A DNA stretch of 64,000 bases from Riemerella anatipestifer_F. GTDB lineage: Bacteria; Bacteroidota; Bacteroidia; Flavobacteriales; Weeksellaceae. Under the pieces are notes generated by a model that was not told the DNA's origin, ran no database searches, and was given only the letters and a program-made list of their open reading frames with translations. How positions within the stretch are numbered: the stretch's first letter is position 1; each line of letters starts with the position of its first letter. A program made the position numbers and the translations under genes. The stretch is from the NCBI RefSeq assembly GCF_037861325.1, contig NZ_JAFELW010000002.1; one strand, written 5' to 3'. Of the stretch, positions 8,966 through 17,544 are shown in pieces.

Positions 8966-10246
8966 TTAGAACTCTATATTCACTTCTAATTTTTCAGCTA
9001 AGAGCTTGGATATTTTTAGTTTTAAAGGTTCTATATCTATGTTTTCCATTGCATCATTTGCAAAGGCGTAAAGCAATAATGCCTGTGCCTCATTTTTGGA
9101 AATTCCTCTAGCACGAAGGTAGAACAAAGCATCTTCATTTAACTGCCCCACCGTACAACCGTGAGAACATTTAACATCGTCTGCAAAAATCTCCAACTGA
9201 GGTTTAGAATCTATCGTAGCACCCTCGCTTAGCAAAATATTATTATTCTGCTGATAAGCATTGGTTTTTTGAGCTATTTTATCTACAAATACTTTTCCGT
9301 TAAACACTCCGTGAGCATTATCCTTAAATACTCCTTTGTAGTTCTGATAACTTTCACAATTAGGCTGATTATGGTGTACTGCGGTATGATGGTCAACTAG
9401 CTGGTCTTTACCAATAATAGTAATTCCATTCATAAAAGAGTTGATATTTTCTCCTTCCTGAATAAAATCTAAATTATTACGCACCAACTTTCCTCCGAAA
9501 GAGAATGTGTTTACCGTAGCTAAGCTGTCTCTCTCTTGCTTCACAAAAGTATGGTCTACCAAATACGAAGTCTCCGTATCGTTCTGTAATTTATGCCAAT
9601 CTGCCTTAGCATTAGGTTTAGTAAAAATTTCGGTAAGGCTGTTGGTAAAGGTAAACGAAGCATCAAAATTATGATGACTTTCTATAACCTCTATTTGGCT
9701 ACCCGATTCTACCACCAATATATTTCTCGGATTGTAGAAGGTATTTTCCGATTGATTTTGTGAAATATAGAAAATATGTATTGGCTTTTCTACCACCGTA
9801 TTTTTAGGCACATAAAGTGCTACTCCCAAATGAGCAAATGCTAAATTAAGATTTGGAAACGCCCAACTCTCGTTAGCAATAGTATTAAAATAAGGACGGA
9901 ATAAAGCCTCACTCTCTCCATTAGAAAGAGCCTCGTCTAGGGCAAGTACCTTAATATTTTTATCTGAAATCTTAGAAAGTTCTAGACGCAGTTTCCCATT
10001 AACGAGCACTACCCAATCAAAATCTTCTTCACCTAGATGCAAAGCTTTCAGTTCCTCTTCAGAAATATGATGTTCTTCTTGTGGTAAAAACTGATATTGT
10101 TTTTCTATAATTTCTTTTAGATTGGTATATTTATATTCCTCATCTTTTTTGGAAGGAAAACCTTTGCTTAAGAATCGTTCCAAAGCATTTAATTTATCCC
10201 CCGAAAGTGAAGAAGAATGTGTTTTAATGTTCTCAACTAATGACAT
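8966..10246 (-). CDS. sufD: Fe-S cluster assembly protein SufD
   Basis: SufD is a scaffold subunit of the SufBC2D complex that builds Fe-S clusters in the cytoplasm. The 426-residue product has the SufBD beta-helix domain from about 120 to 400, with the family stretch DVKCSHGCTVGQLNEDALFYLRARG near residues 355-380. The His in CSHGC corresponds to the SufD His implicated in cluster assembly. The N-terminus is helical (SGDKLNALERFLSKGFPSKKDEEYKYTN-type). It is the last gene of the suf operon, 115 bases after sufC, and is followed by a strong terminator. No sufS or sufE lies next to it in this window. Confidence 0.95.
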   Translation of the reverse strand: MSLVENIKTHSSSLSGDKLNALERFLSKGFPSKKDEEYKYTNLKEIIEKQYQFLPQEEHHISEEELKALHLGEEDFDWVVLVNGKLRLELSKISDKNIKVLALDEALSNGESEALFRPYFNTIANESWAFPNLNLAFAHLGVALYVPKNTVVEKPIHIFYISQNQSENTFYNPRNILVVESGSQIEVIESHHNFDASFTFTNSLTEIFTKPNAKADWHKLQNDTETSYLVDHTFVKQERDSLATVNTFSFGGKLVRNNLDFIQEGENINSFMNGITIIGKDQLVDHHTAVHHNQPNCESYQNYKGVFKDNAHGVFNGKVFVDKIAQKTNAYQQNNNILLSEGATIDSKPQLEIFADDVKCSHGCTVGQLNEDALFYLRARGISKNEAQALLLYAFANDAMENIDIEPLKLKISKLLAEKLEVNIEF

Positions 10247-10361
10247 AAAAATCTTTTTTGACTAATTAAGTAAGACTGTTGTGCCTTACCATTTATTTTT
10301 ATATTGATAAACCTACTAATAGATTTACACAACTTATAAACTTTTAAAAGTTTTGGATTGA

Positions 10362-11102
10362 TTAGAGTAGCCAATCGTACCCTTTCTCCTCTAACTCCAG
10401 AGCTAAAGTTTTATCTCCCGTTTTAATAATCTTACCGTCCGCCAATACGTGTACAAAATCTGGCTGAATGTAGTTAAGCAATCTCTGATAATGAGTGATT
10501 AGAAGCACGGCATTTCCCTCATTTTTGAAATGATTAACCCCTTCGGATACAATTCTTAACGCATCAATATCTAGCCCCGAATCGGTTTCATCTAAGATGG
10601 CTAGTTTAGGATTAAGCATCATCATTTGGAAAATCTCGTTTCTTTTCTTTTCTCCTCCAGAGAAACCTTCGTTAAGAGAACGAGAAAGAAAGTCTTTCTT
10701 TATCCCCAAAAGCTCGGATTTTTCACGGATAAGTGCCAACATTTCTTTCGCAGGCATATCCTCCAGTCCGTTAGCCTTTCTGGTTTCGTTGATAGCTGCC
10801 TTGATGAAATTGGTTACCGAAACTCCTGGTATCTCTACTGGATACTGGAACGAAAGGAAAATCCCCTTATGAGCTCTCTCTTCTGGAGCATCTTCCACAA
10901 TATTTTCTCCTTCAAAAAGGATTTCTCCATCGGTAACTTCGTAGTCTTCCTTTCCTGCAATTACAGAAGAAAGGGTAGATTTCCCAGCTCCGTTGGGTCC
11001 CATAATGGCGTGTACCTCGCCTGGCTTTATTTCTAAATTAATTCCTTTAAGAATTTCTGCACCGTCTTCTATCTTAGCGTGTAAGTTTTTTATATTTAAC
11101 AT
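10362..11102 (-). CDS. sufC: Fe-S cluster assembly ATPase SufC
   Basis: SufC is the ABC-type ATPase that drives conformational change in the SufBC2D scaffold. It is a soluble protein, not part of a transporter. The 246 residues contain Walker A GPNGAGKST at about 36-44, the Q-loop region SFQYP, the signature LNEGFSGGEKKRNEI, Walker B LAILDETDSGLD and the switch His in LLITHYQ. It lies between the NlpE-like gene and sufD on the minus strand. Confidence 0.97.
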   Translation of the reverse strand: MLNIKNLHAKIEDGAEILKGINLEIKPGEVHAIMGPNGAGKSTLSSVIAGKEDYEVTDGEILFEGENIVEDAPEERAHKGIFLSFQYPVEIPGVSVTNFIKAAINETRKANGLEDMPAKEMLALIREKSELLGIKKDFLSRSLNEGFSGGEKKRNEIFQMMMLNPKLAILDETDSGLDIDALRIVSEGVNHFKNEGNAVLLITHYQRLLNYIQPDFVHVLADGKIIKTGDKTLALELEEKGYDWLL

Positions 11103-11143
11103 TTTATGTATATTTTTCTTTTTTGATTAAGATTATTATAAAA

Positions 11144-11869
11144 TTAATTTCCAACAGAAATCAAATCTAATTTTAGTAACTTCTTCAGAACGACAACTCC
11201 ATCGTAGGCTTCGGCTAAACCTTCTGCCTTTTGATTTTTCTTTTCTAATACCAAGTTTGCCTTTACAGGAAAATAAGGTGTTTTTTTAGCCTTTACCAAC
11301 TCTTGATATTGTTTTTGTAAATCTCCCGAAGGGTCTTCTATCCAATAGACTTTAGCCGAGTTAGCTGGTCTGAAAGAACTCACCTCGTGCCCTATGGTGA
11401 GAAAACCCTCTACAGGACTTTGGGTAAAATGGTATTCATCGTTAGACAACTGTGCCAATTCATAATCATTACCTGTATTTTTCTCCTTTTTATCGTTTAA
11501 AAGAACTAGCTTTCCTTCTCCCTTTTGGTAATATTCGGTAGAATTTTCACTCTTGAAAGACAACGCATAAATCCCTGTGGAAGCATCTACGGTGTAGGAG
11601 CCTTCTTCGATAAAATATTCATCTTTACCTAAGTAATAGTCTGCTTTTTCAAAGGTTTGGTCTGGAGCTAAAGTAATAGCAGTAAGGATACCGTCACAAT
11701 CTGCACAAGGGATTATACCCTGATACATTTCGCTCGAAATTGAAGTTAGAGTATCTGTTTTTTGTTTTTCTACAGTTTCTTGATTAGCTGCCTTTTCAGT
11801 CTTATTACAACTTGAAAATAAAGCTAAAACTAAAAAACTAGTTCCTATAATATATTTCATTTTACTCAA
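11144..11869 (-). CDS. NlpE-like copper-resistance/envelope-stress lipoprotein
   Basis: This is a 241-residue predicted lipoprotein. A signal peptide ends in a lipobox (LALFSSC) and the mature protein starts at Cys20. The NlpE N-domain signature YQGIIPCADCDGI, with its CxxC, is at about 49-61 and is followed by the beta-barrel pattern of the family (DQTFEKADYYLG, EEGSYTVD). The C-terminal part (GHEVSSFRPANSAKVYWIEDP...) fits the NlpE OB-fold domain. In enterobacteria NlpE senses surface and lipoprotein stress and aids copper tolerance. Here it sits inside the suf operon, 12 bases after sufB and 41 bases before sufC, which is unexpected. Confidence 0.85.
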   Translation of the reverse strand: MSKMKYIIGTSFLVLALFSSCNKTEKAANQETVEKQKTDTLTSISSEMYQGIIPCADCDGILTAITLAPDQTFEKADYYLGKDEYFIEEGSYTVDASTGIYALSFKSENSTEYYQKGEGKLVLLNDKKEKNTGNDYELAQLSNDEYHFTQSPVEGFLTIGHEVSSFRPANSAKVYWIEDPSGDLQKQYQELVKAKKTPYFPVKANLVLEKKNQKAEGLAEAYDGVVVLKKLLKLDLISVGN

Positions 11870-11881
11870 TATATAAGTGAA

Positions 11882-13330
11882 TTATCCTACACTACCCTCT
11901 AAACTAATTTCTAGAAGCTTTTGGGCTTCTATAGCAAACTCCATTGGAAGTTTATTAAGCACCTCTTTGCTAAATCCGTTTACGATAAGGGCGATAGCCT
12001 TTTCAGTATCCAAACCTCTTTGGTTACAGTAGAAAATTTGGTCTTCACCTATTTTGCTGGTAGTAGCCTCGTGTTCTAGCTGTGCCGTTGGGTCTTTAAT
12101 CTCAATGTAAGGGAAGGTGTGAGCTCCACATTCGTTACCCATTAAAAGGGAGTCGCACTGTGAGAAATTTCTAGCTCCTTTTGCCGATGGCATTACTTTT
12201 ACTAATCCTCTGTAAGAATTGTTGGACTTACCTGCGGAAATTCCTTTAGAGATGATGGTAGATTTAGTATTCTTCCCAATATGTATCATCTTCGTCCCTG
12301 TATCTGCCCACTGATGATTGTTGGTTACGGCGATAGAATAAAATTCTCCGATAGAATTATCACCCTTCAAAATACAACTAGGATATTTCCAAGTTACCGC
12401 CGAACCTGTTTCTACTTGTGTCCAAGAGATTTTAGCGTTTTTCTCACAAAGTCCTCTTTTAGTAACAAAGTTGAACACTCCTCCTTTGCCGTTTTCGTCT
12501 CCTGGATACCAGTTTTGAACAGTAGAGTACTTGATTTCAGCACCTTCCATTGCGATAAGTTCTACTACTGCAGCGTGAAGCTGATTTTCATCTCTAGAAG
12601 GAGCTGTACATCCTTCCAAATAAGAGACATAACTTCCCTCATCTGCCACTACTAAAGTTCTTTCAAACTGCCCTGTTCCCGCTTGATTGATACGGAAATA
12701 AGTAGAAAGTTCCATAGGACATTTTACGCCTTTAGGTATGTAACAGAAAGAACCATCTGAAAACACCGCCGAGTTAAGTGCCGCATAGAAATTATCTCCT
12801 CTTGGCACTACTTTACCAATATACTTTTTAACTAGGTCAGGATACTCTTGTATCGCCTCTGATATAGAGCAAAAGATAATACCTTTCTCTTTCAAAGTTT
12901 CTTGGAAAGTAGTCTTTACCGAAACGGAATCCATCACCACATCTACGGCAACACCAGTAAGTCTTTTCTGCTCATCTAAAGAGATACCTAGCTTCTCAAA
13001 AGTTTTTAATAACTCTGGGTCTACCTCATCTAGACTTGCTAATTCTGGTTTCTTTTTAGGAGCAGCATAATATTTTATGGCTTGGAAGTCTGGCTTTTCA
13101 TACTTTACATTTGCCCAGTCTGGCTCTTCCATTTTTTGCCAAATACGGAAAGACTCCAGCCTCCATTCTGTCATCCATTCTGGTTCATTTTTCTTTGCTG
13201 AAATCTGACGAATAATATCTTCATTAAGCCCCGTAGGGAAATCTTCGTATTCTATATCCGTATAAAAACCTGCTTCGTATTCTTTATTTTTAAGGTCTTC
13301 CCTTAAATCGTCTTCTGTATATTTTGCCAT
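11882..13330 (-). CDS. sufB: Fe-S cluster assembly protein SufB
   Basis: SufB is the core scaffold on which nascent Fe-S clusters are built in SufBC2D. The 482 residues match the family. Conserved stretches include VPRGDNFYAALNSAVFSDGSFCYIPKGVKCPMELSTYFRI, the SufB core GSYVSYLEGCTAP, and near the C-terminus ARNFSQCDSLLMGNECGAHTFPYIE, which holds the functional Cys. The reading frame opens at 13426, but ATG 13330 (MAKYTEDDLRED) is chosen: the 32 extra residues would overlap the upstream A-type carrier gene and do not resemble SufB. Confidence 0.96.
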   Translation of the reverse strand: MAKYTEDDLREDLKNKEYEAGFYTDIEYEDFPTGLNEDIIRQISAKKNEPEWMTEWRLESFRIWQKMEEPDWANVKYEKPDFQAIKYYAAPKKKPELASLDEVDPELLKTFEKLGISLDEQKRLTGVAVDVVMDSVSVKTTFQETLKEKGIIFCSISEAIQEYPDLVKKYIGKVVPRGDNFYAALNSAVFSDGSFCYIPKGVKCPMELSTYFRINQAGTGQFERTLVVADEGSYVSYLEGCTAPSRDENQLHAAVVELIAMEGAEIKYSTVQNWYPGDENGKGGVFNFVTKRGLCEKNAKISWTQVETGSAVTWKYPSCILKGDNSIGEFYSIAVTNNHQWADTGTKMIHIGKNTKSTIISKGISAGKSNNSYRGLVKVMPSAKGARNFSQCDSLLMGNECGAHTFPYIEIKDPTAQLEHEATTSKIGEDQIFYCNQRGLDTEKAIALIVNGFSKEVLNKLPMEFAIEAQKLLEISLEGSVG

Positions 13331-13364
13331 AATTTCTATAAAATTACTCCTATTTTTTTCTTTT

Positions 13365-13694
13365 CTAAAGTGAAAAACTCTCCCCGCAACCACAAGTTCT
13401 AGCAGCATTTGGATTGTTAAACACAAATCCTTTTCCGTTAAGACCTCCAGAATATTCCAAAGTTGTCCCTGCTAAATAGAGAATTGATTTTTTGTCTATT
13501 ACTATTTTAATTCCATTATCTTCAAAGATTTGGTCTGTATCCGTGGTCTGATTATCGAACTTCAACACATATTCTAACCCTGAACAGCCTCCACTCTTAA
13601 CGCCTACCCTAATGAAATCTTCACTAGGATTAAACCCATCTTCTGCCATAAGCTGAACAGCTTTATCTTTAGCTTGGTCTGATACTTTTATCAT
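13365..13694 (-). CDS. sufA: A-type Fe-S carrier (HesB/IscA/SufA family)
   Basis: This 109-residue protein transfers Fe-S clusters from the SUF scaffold to target proteins. The three conserved cysteines are present: one in SGGCSGLEY and two in the C-terminal CGCGESF. It is the first gene of the suf operon and has a good Bacteroidetes promoter. The symbol sufA rests on its place in the operon; sequence alone does not separate SufA, IscA and ErpA. Confidence 0.92.
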   Translation of the reverse strand: MIKVSDQAKDKAVQLMAEDGFNPSEDFIRVGVKSGGCSGLEYVLKFDNQTTDTDQIFEDNGIKIVIDKKSILYLAGTTLEYSGGLNGKGFVFNNPNAARTCGCGESFSL

Positions 13695-13722
13695 TGTCTT
13701 TATTTAGAATGATTTTCGCCAA

Positions 13723-13753
13723 CAAAAATACAAACTAATTTATGGACTGACAA
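13723..13753 (-). promoter_or_regulatory. Bacteroidetes promoter of the suf operon
   Basis: On the minus strand, TTG (13753-13751) is followed after 20 bases by TATTTTTG (13730-13723), matching the Bacteroidetes sigma-ABfr consensus (TTG, 17-23 bases, TAnnTTTG). It lies 29 bases before the sufA start. Confidence 0.6.
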
Positions 13754-13817
13754 AAATCATTTTTCATTTTTACCTATGACCTTAATTGATAATTTCTTAA
13801 GACCAATATTACCTAGA

Positions 13818-13862
13818 AATAATAAAACCTAACCCGCTTATTATAAATAGCTCGGTTAGGTT
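13818..13862 (-). terminator. Intrinsic terminator of lepA
   Basis: On the minus strand, AACCTAACC (13862-13854) pairs with GGTTAGGTT (13834-13826), followed by TTATTATTTC. It lies just after the lepA stop. Confidence 0.75.
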
Positions 13863-13894
13863 CTGTTTTATGTTAAACTATCCTTAATTGGAGT

Positions 13895-15691
13895 TTAATC
13901 ATTCAGCTTTAGTACCGCCATAAATGCCGATTGCGGAACTTCTACTCTTCCTATCTGTTTCATTTTCTTTTTACCTTCCTTCTGCTTCTCTAAGAGTTTT
14001 CTTTTTCTTGAAATATCTCCTCCATAACATTTTGCTGTTACATCTTTTCTTAAGGCTTTTATGGTTTCTCTAGCAATAACTTTTGTTCCTAAAGCAGCTT
14101 GTACTGCTATATCAAACTGTTGTCTAGGAATAAGCTCTCTCAACTTCTCACACATTTTTTTACCAATACCATAGGCATTATCTTGGTGTATGAGAGAAGA
14201 TAGTGCGTCCACCATATCCCCGTTGATAAGAATATCCATCTTAACCAATTTAGAAGCACGGAAACCTATCGGATGATAATCAAAAGAAGCATAGCCTTTA
14301 GAAATGGATTTTAATCTGTCATAGAAATCAAAAACCACCTCTGCAAGAGGCATATTAAAGACAAGCTCTACTCTATCGGAAGTTAAATAACTTTGATTAA
14401 CAATTTCTCCTCGTTTTTCTATACAAAGCGTCATCACCGCTCCTACGAAATCAGATTTGGTAATGATAGAGGCTTTAATATAAGGTTCTTCCACTCTATC
14501 CATTACCGTTGGGTCCATCATTTCCGAAGGATTATTGATAAGGATAGGCACTTCCGGTTCTTTCTTGCTATATCCGTGATAGGATACATTGGGAACCGTA
14601 GTGATAACATTCATATTGAACTCTCTATCTAACCTTTCCTGAACAATTTCCATATGGAGCATACCTAAGAATCCACATCTAAAACCAAATCCTAAAGCCG
14701 CTGAACTTTCTGGTTCAAAAACTAAAGAAGCATCATTTAACCTAAGTTTTTCTAAGGAGGTTCTTAGTTCTTCAAAATCCTCACTTTCTACTGGATAAAT
14801 CCCAGCAAAAACCATTGGTTTCACCTCTTCAAAACCTTCTATCGGAGCAGTAGCAGGATTTTCTACACTTGTAATAGTATCTCCCACTTTAACCTCTCTG
14901 GCATCTTTAATCCCAGAAATAATATAGCCTACATCTCCACACTTGATTTCTTGTTTTGGCTGTTGTTTCAGTTTTAGTGTCCCTACTTCATCTGCCTCGT
15001 AGGTTTTATCGGTAGCCATAAACTTAACTTTCTCGCCTTTTCTTATCTTGCCATTAACTACCTTAAAATAGGCTTCTATCCCTCTAAAAGGGTTATAAAC
15101 AGAATCAAAAATTAAGGCTTGTAGCGGAGCATCTGGCTCGCCCTTAGGAGCTGGTATCCTTTCCACAATCTGCTCTAAAAGCTCGTGTACACCTTCTCCT
15201 GTTTTCCCTGAAACTCTTAAAACATCTTCGTACTCACACCCCAATAAGTTCATTATTTCATCTGTAACCTCTTCTGGGTTTGCAGACGGCAAGTCAATTT
15301 TGTTAAGTACAGGAATAATCTCCAAATCATTTTCTAATGCCAAATAAAGATTAGAAATTGTTTGTGCTTGAATGCTTTGTGCCGCATCTACAATCAGTAA
15401 TGCCCCCTCACACGCCGCTATAGACCTAGATACTTCGTAGGAGAAATCCACATGCCCTGGAGTATCAATAAGGTTAAGAACATATTTTTCACCCTTATAC
15501 TCATAGTCCATTTGTATGGCGTGAGATTTTATGGTAATTCCTCGCTCTTTTTCCAAATCCATATCGTCCAAAGTCTGGGCTTGGAGTTCTCTTTGTGTTA
15601 CCGTATTGGTATATTCTAAAAGCCTATCTGCCAAAGTAGATTTACCGTGGTCTATATGGGCTATAATGCAAAAGTTTCTTATATTCTTCAT
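13895..15691 (-). CDS. lepA: Elongation factor 4 (LepA) GTPase
   Basis: LepA is a ribosome-associated translational GTPase that affects initiation and back-translocation. The 598-residue product has G1 AHIDHGKST at about 11-19, G3 DTPGH, G4 NKID, and the EF4-specific C-terminal domain (GDISRKRKLLEKQKEGKKKMKQIG). The length is standard. It is monocistronic: a consensus promoter lies just upstream and a terminator follows. Confidence 0.98.
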   Translation of the reverse strand: MKNIRNFCIIAHIDHGKSTLADRLLEYTNTVTQRELQAQTLDDMDLEKERGITIKSHAIQMDYEYKGEKYVLNLIDTPGHVDFSYEVSRSIAACEGALLIVDAAQSIQAQTISNLYLALENDLEIIPVLNKIDLPSANPEEVTDEIMNLLGCEYEDVLRVSGKTGEGVHELLEQIVERIPAPKGEPDAPLQALIFDSVYNPFRGIEAYFKVVNGKIRKGEKVKFMATDKTYEADEVGTLKLKQQPKQEIKCGDVGYIISGIKDAREVKVGDTITSVENPATAPIEGFEEVKPMVFAGIYPVESEDFEELRTSLEKLRLNDASLVFEPESSAALGFGFRCGFLGMLHMEIVQERLDREFNMNVITTVPNVSYHGYSKKEPEVPILINNPSEMMDPTVMDRVEEPYIKASIITKSDFVGAVMTLCIEKRGEIVNQSYLTSDRVELVFNMPLAEVVFDFYDRLKSISKGYASFDYHPIGFRASKLVKMDILINGDMVDALSSLIHQDNAYGIGKKMCEKLRELIPRQQFDIAVQAALGTKVIARETIKALRKDVTAKCYGGDISRKRKLLEKQKEGKKKMKQIGRVEVPQSAFMAVLKLND

Positions 15692-15711
15692 GAAAACGAA
15701 TTCGTAGTCTG

Positions 15712-15742
15712 CAAAGATATTGATTTATATCAATTTTCTCAA
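15712..15742 (-). promoter_or_regulatory. Bacteroidetes promoter of lepA
   Basis: On the minus strand, TTG (15742-15740), then 20 bases, then TATCTTTG (15719-15712). It ends 20 bases upstream of the lepA ATG. Confidence 0.6.
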
Positions 15743-15770
15743 AAAAAGTGGTTATACTATCACAGCCAAA

Positions 15771-16412
15771 CTATATTTCAATTTTATCACCGCTATACTT
15801 AGGCTCTACCCCTAATATTAAATCGTAAAAGACTTTTACCCTTGCAAAGTATTCTCTGAGTTGGGTTTTAAATCCAGCGTAGGCATTCACATCTTGAGCA
15901 TTGTATCCATACGCTTCTAAGCCATTTTTCCTAGCCAAATAAACGGCTCGCTCATTATGGAATTTTTGTGAAATAATGATAAATGTCTTTTGACCAAAAA
16001 TATCTTCTGCTCTTATTACGGAATCTAACGTTCTAAACCCCGCAAAATCTTGATAAATATGATTTTCAGGAATGCCATGAGCCATTAAATCTAGCTTCAT
16101 ATCTTCGGTTTCGTTGTAGTCTTTACGAGAATTGTCTCCACTTACAATAAAATACTGCACTTTGCCATTTTTATAAAGCTCCGCTGCCGCATCTATTCTA
16201 TATTTAAAGTAATAGTTAGGAATACCATTTTGGAGATACTTACTCGTTCCTAGAACAAGTCCAACTTTTTCAGTTGGTACATCAGAAATGTTACTGAAGA
16301 TATAATTTTCGGACTGGCTTTTAATAATATAATTACACCACAACATTACCGTTACTACACTAACGATGGATAAAACACATGTAACCAGTAGAGCTTTCCC
16401 TAGTTTTTTCAT
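15771..16412 (-). CDS. SanA/YdcF-family (DUF218) membrane protein
   Basis: This 213-residue protein has one N-terminal transmembrane helix (about 7-27) and a periplasmic DUF218 domain: VGLVLGTSKYLQNGIPN, YFIVSGDN near 106-113, and FIIISQKFHNERAVYLARKNGL. In E. coli, SanA limits vancomycin entry at high temperature; the biochemical activity of the family is unsettled. It starts four bases after the lspA stop and is the last gene of the ileS-dksA-lspA run, so an envelope role fits its context. Confidence 0.85.
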   Translation of the reverse strand: MKKLGKALLVTCVLSIVSVVTVMLWCNYIIKSQSENYIFSNISDVPTEKVGLVLGTSKYLQNGIPNYYFKYRIDAAAELYKNGKVQYFIVSGDNSRKDYNETEDMKLDLMAHGIPENHIYQDFAGFRTLDSVIRAEDIFGQKTFIIISQKFHNERAVYLARKNGLEAYGYNAQDVNAYAGFKTQLREYFARVKVFYDLILGVEPKYSGDKIEI

Positions 16413-16416
16413 CTAC

Positions 16417-17055
16417 TTAAAACTCTAATCCGTTAGGAAAGGCTTTTCTTCTGAACAAAAATAATATACTTACCCCAACTGTAATAGCGGCGTCTGCCAC
16501 ATTGAAGATATATTTAAAAAACTGAATTCTAGTGCCACCAATTACAGGATAATTTTCTGGCACATACCAGTCAATCATATCAAAATGAAACATATCTACC
16601 ACACAGCCTTTCATAAAATGAGAATAACCTTGCCCAAAAGCAGTGATATGAGAAACCCCATCGTAACCTATCCATCGCCCTATACTGTCATCAAACACCG
16701 TTCCTGTATCAAAGATAAGCCCATAAAACATACCATCTATTAAGTTCCCTATCGCTCCTGCAAATATCATTGCCATAGGTATAAGCCTGTAATTAGACGC
16801 TCCTTCTTTTAGCCATTTTCTAAAGATATGAACCATCACTCCAATAAGAACTACTCTAGTAATTACTAAAAAATATTTACCAATAAGTCCTCCAAATTGT
16901 AAACCATAAGCCATACCTGGGTTTTCCACAAAGGTTAATCTAAAACCTGGTAAAACCCTCACAGATTCGTTGAGTTCAAAATTAGTTTTAATATAGATTT
17001 TAGAGAGTTGGTCTAAAAGCAATACCAAAATAGTTACGAATGCTATCTTCTTCAT
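16417..17055 (-). CDS. lspA: Lipoprotein signal peptidase LspA
   Basis: LspA is the inner-membrane aspartic protease that removes signal peptides from prolipoproteins after diacylglyceryl transfer. Four hydrophobic helices are visible. The motifs are in order: DQLSK near the N-terminus, ENPGMAYGL, GAIGNLIDG, VVDMFHFD with the first catalytic Asp and FNVADAAI with the second. At 212 residues it is longer than the roughly 160 of proteobacteria because of an inserted loop before VVDMF, which is typical of Bacteroidetes. Many lipoproteins in this window would be its substrates. Confidence 0.95.
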   Translation of the reverse strand: MKKIAFVTILVLLLDQLSKIYIKTNFELNESVRVLPGFRLTFVENPGMAYGLQFGGLIGKYFLVITRVVLIGVMVHIFRKWLKEGASNYRLIPMAMIFAGAIGNLIDGMFYGLIFDTGTVFDDSIGRWIGYDGVSHITAFGQGYSHFMKGCVVDMFHFDMIDWYVPENYPVIGGTRIQFFKYIFNVADAAITVGVSILFLFRRKAFPNGLEF

Positions 17056-17137
17056 GTATGTTTTTTTAATGAAAAACGCCGTGTATCACAAAAAAATATT
17101 TCTTGTGACACACAGCTAATGTTTAACTTTTCTGCAA

Positions 17138-17518
17138 TTATCGTTGCATATTCTTAGCCTCTATACTTAAAGTGGCGTGAGGCACAGCTTTCAGCCTTTC
17201 CTTGCCAATTAGGTTACCTGTAACTCTACAAATTCCGTAGGTTTTGTTTTCTACCCTAATAAGAGCATTCTTTAGGTCTCGGATAAATTTCTCCTGTCTT
17301 ACGGCAAGAATTGCATTTTGCTCCTTGCTTAAAGTTTCTGCTCCTTCTTCAAAAGCCTTAAATGTAGGCGAGGTATCGTCTGTACCATTATTTTGGTCGT
17401 TGATAAAGTTTTGTCTAATCAACGCCAAATCTTTCTCTGCCTTTTCTATTTTGCTTTCTATAAGCTCTTTAAACTCTTTTAAATCGGCATCACTATACCT
17501 TTGTCTCTCCTGTTCCAT
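17138..17518 (-). CDS. DksA/TraR-family regulator lacking the zinc cysteines
   Basis: DksA-type proteins enter the RNA polymerase secondary channel and act with ppGpp. The 126-residue product has an N-terminal coiled coil with an acidic tip (GTDDTSPTF at about 45-53) and the C-terminal motif YGICRVTGNLIGKERLKAVP then HATLSIEAKN. The canonical four-Cys zinc finger is reduced to one Cys (Cys97); Thr and Ser occupy other ligand positions, yet the surrounding fold residues (GxLIxxxRLxAxPxAT) are kept. It lies 26 bases after ileS and upstream of lspA on the same strand. Confidence 0.9.
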   Translation of the reverse strand: MEQERQRYSDADLKEFKELIESKIEKAEKDLALIRQNFINDQNNGTDDTSPTFKAFEEGAETLSKEQNAILAVRQEKFIRDLKNALIRVENKTYGICRVTGNLIGKERLKAVPHATLSIEAKNMQR

Positions 17519-17544
17519 AATAACAAAATATGATTTAAGTATTC

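Noticed and set aside
10626..11036. Open frame of 136 codons opposite sufC
   Set aside because: It is antisense to a highly conserved ATPase; its residues show no protein-like pattern.
13331..13426. A 32-residue N-terminal extension of SufB
   Set aside because: It overlaps the A-type carrier gene, does not resemble SufB, and a normal SufB start (MAKYTEDD) lies at 13330.
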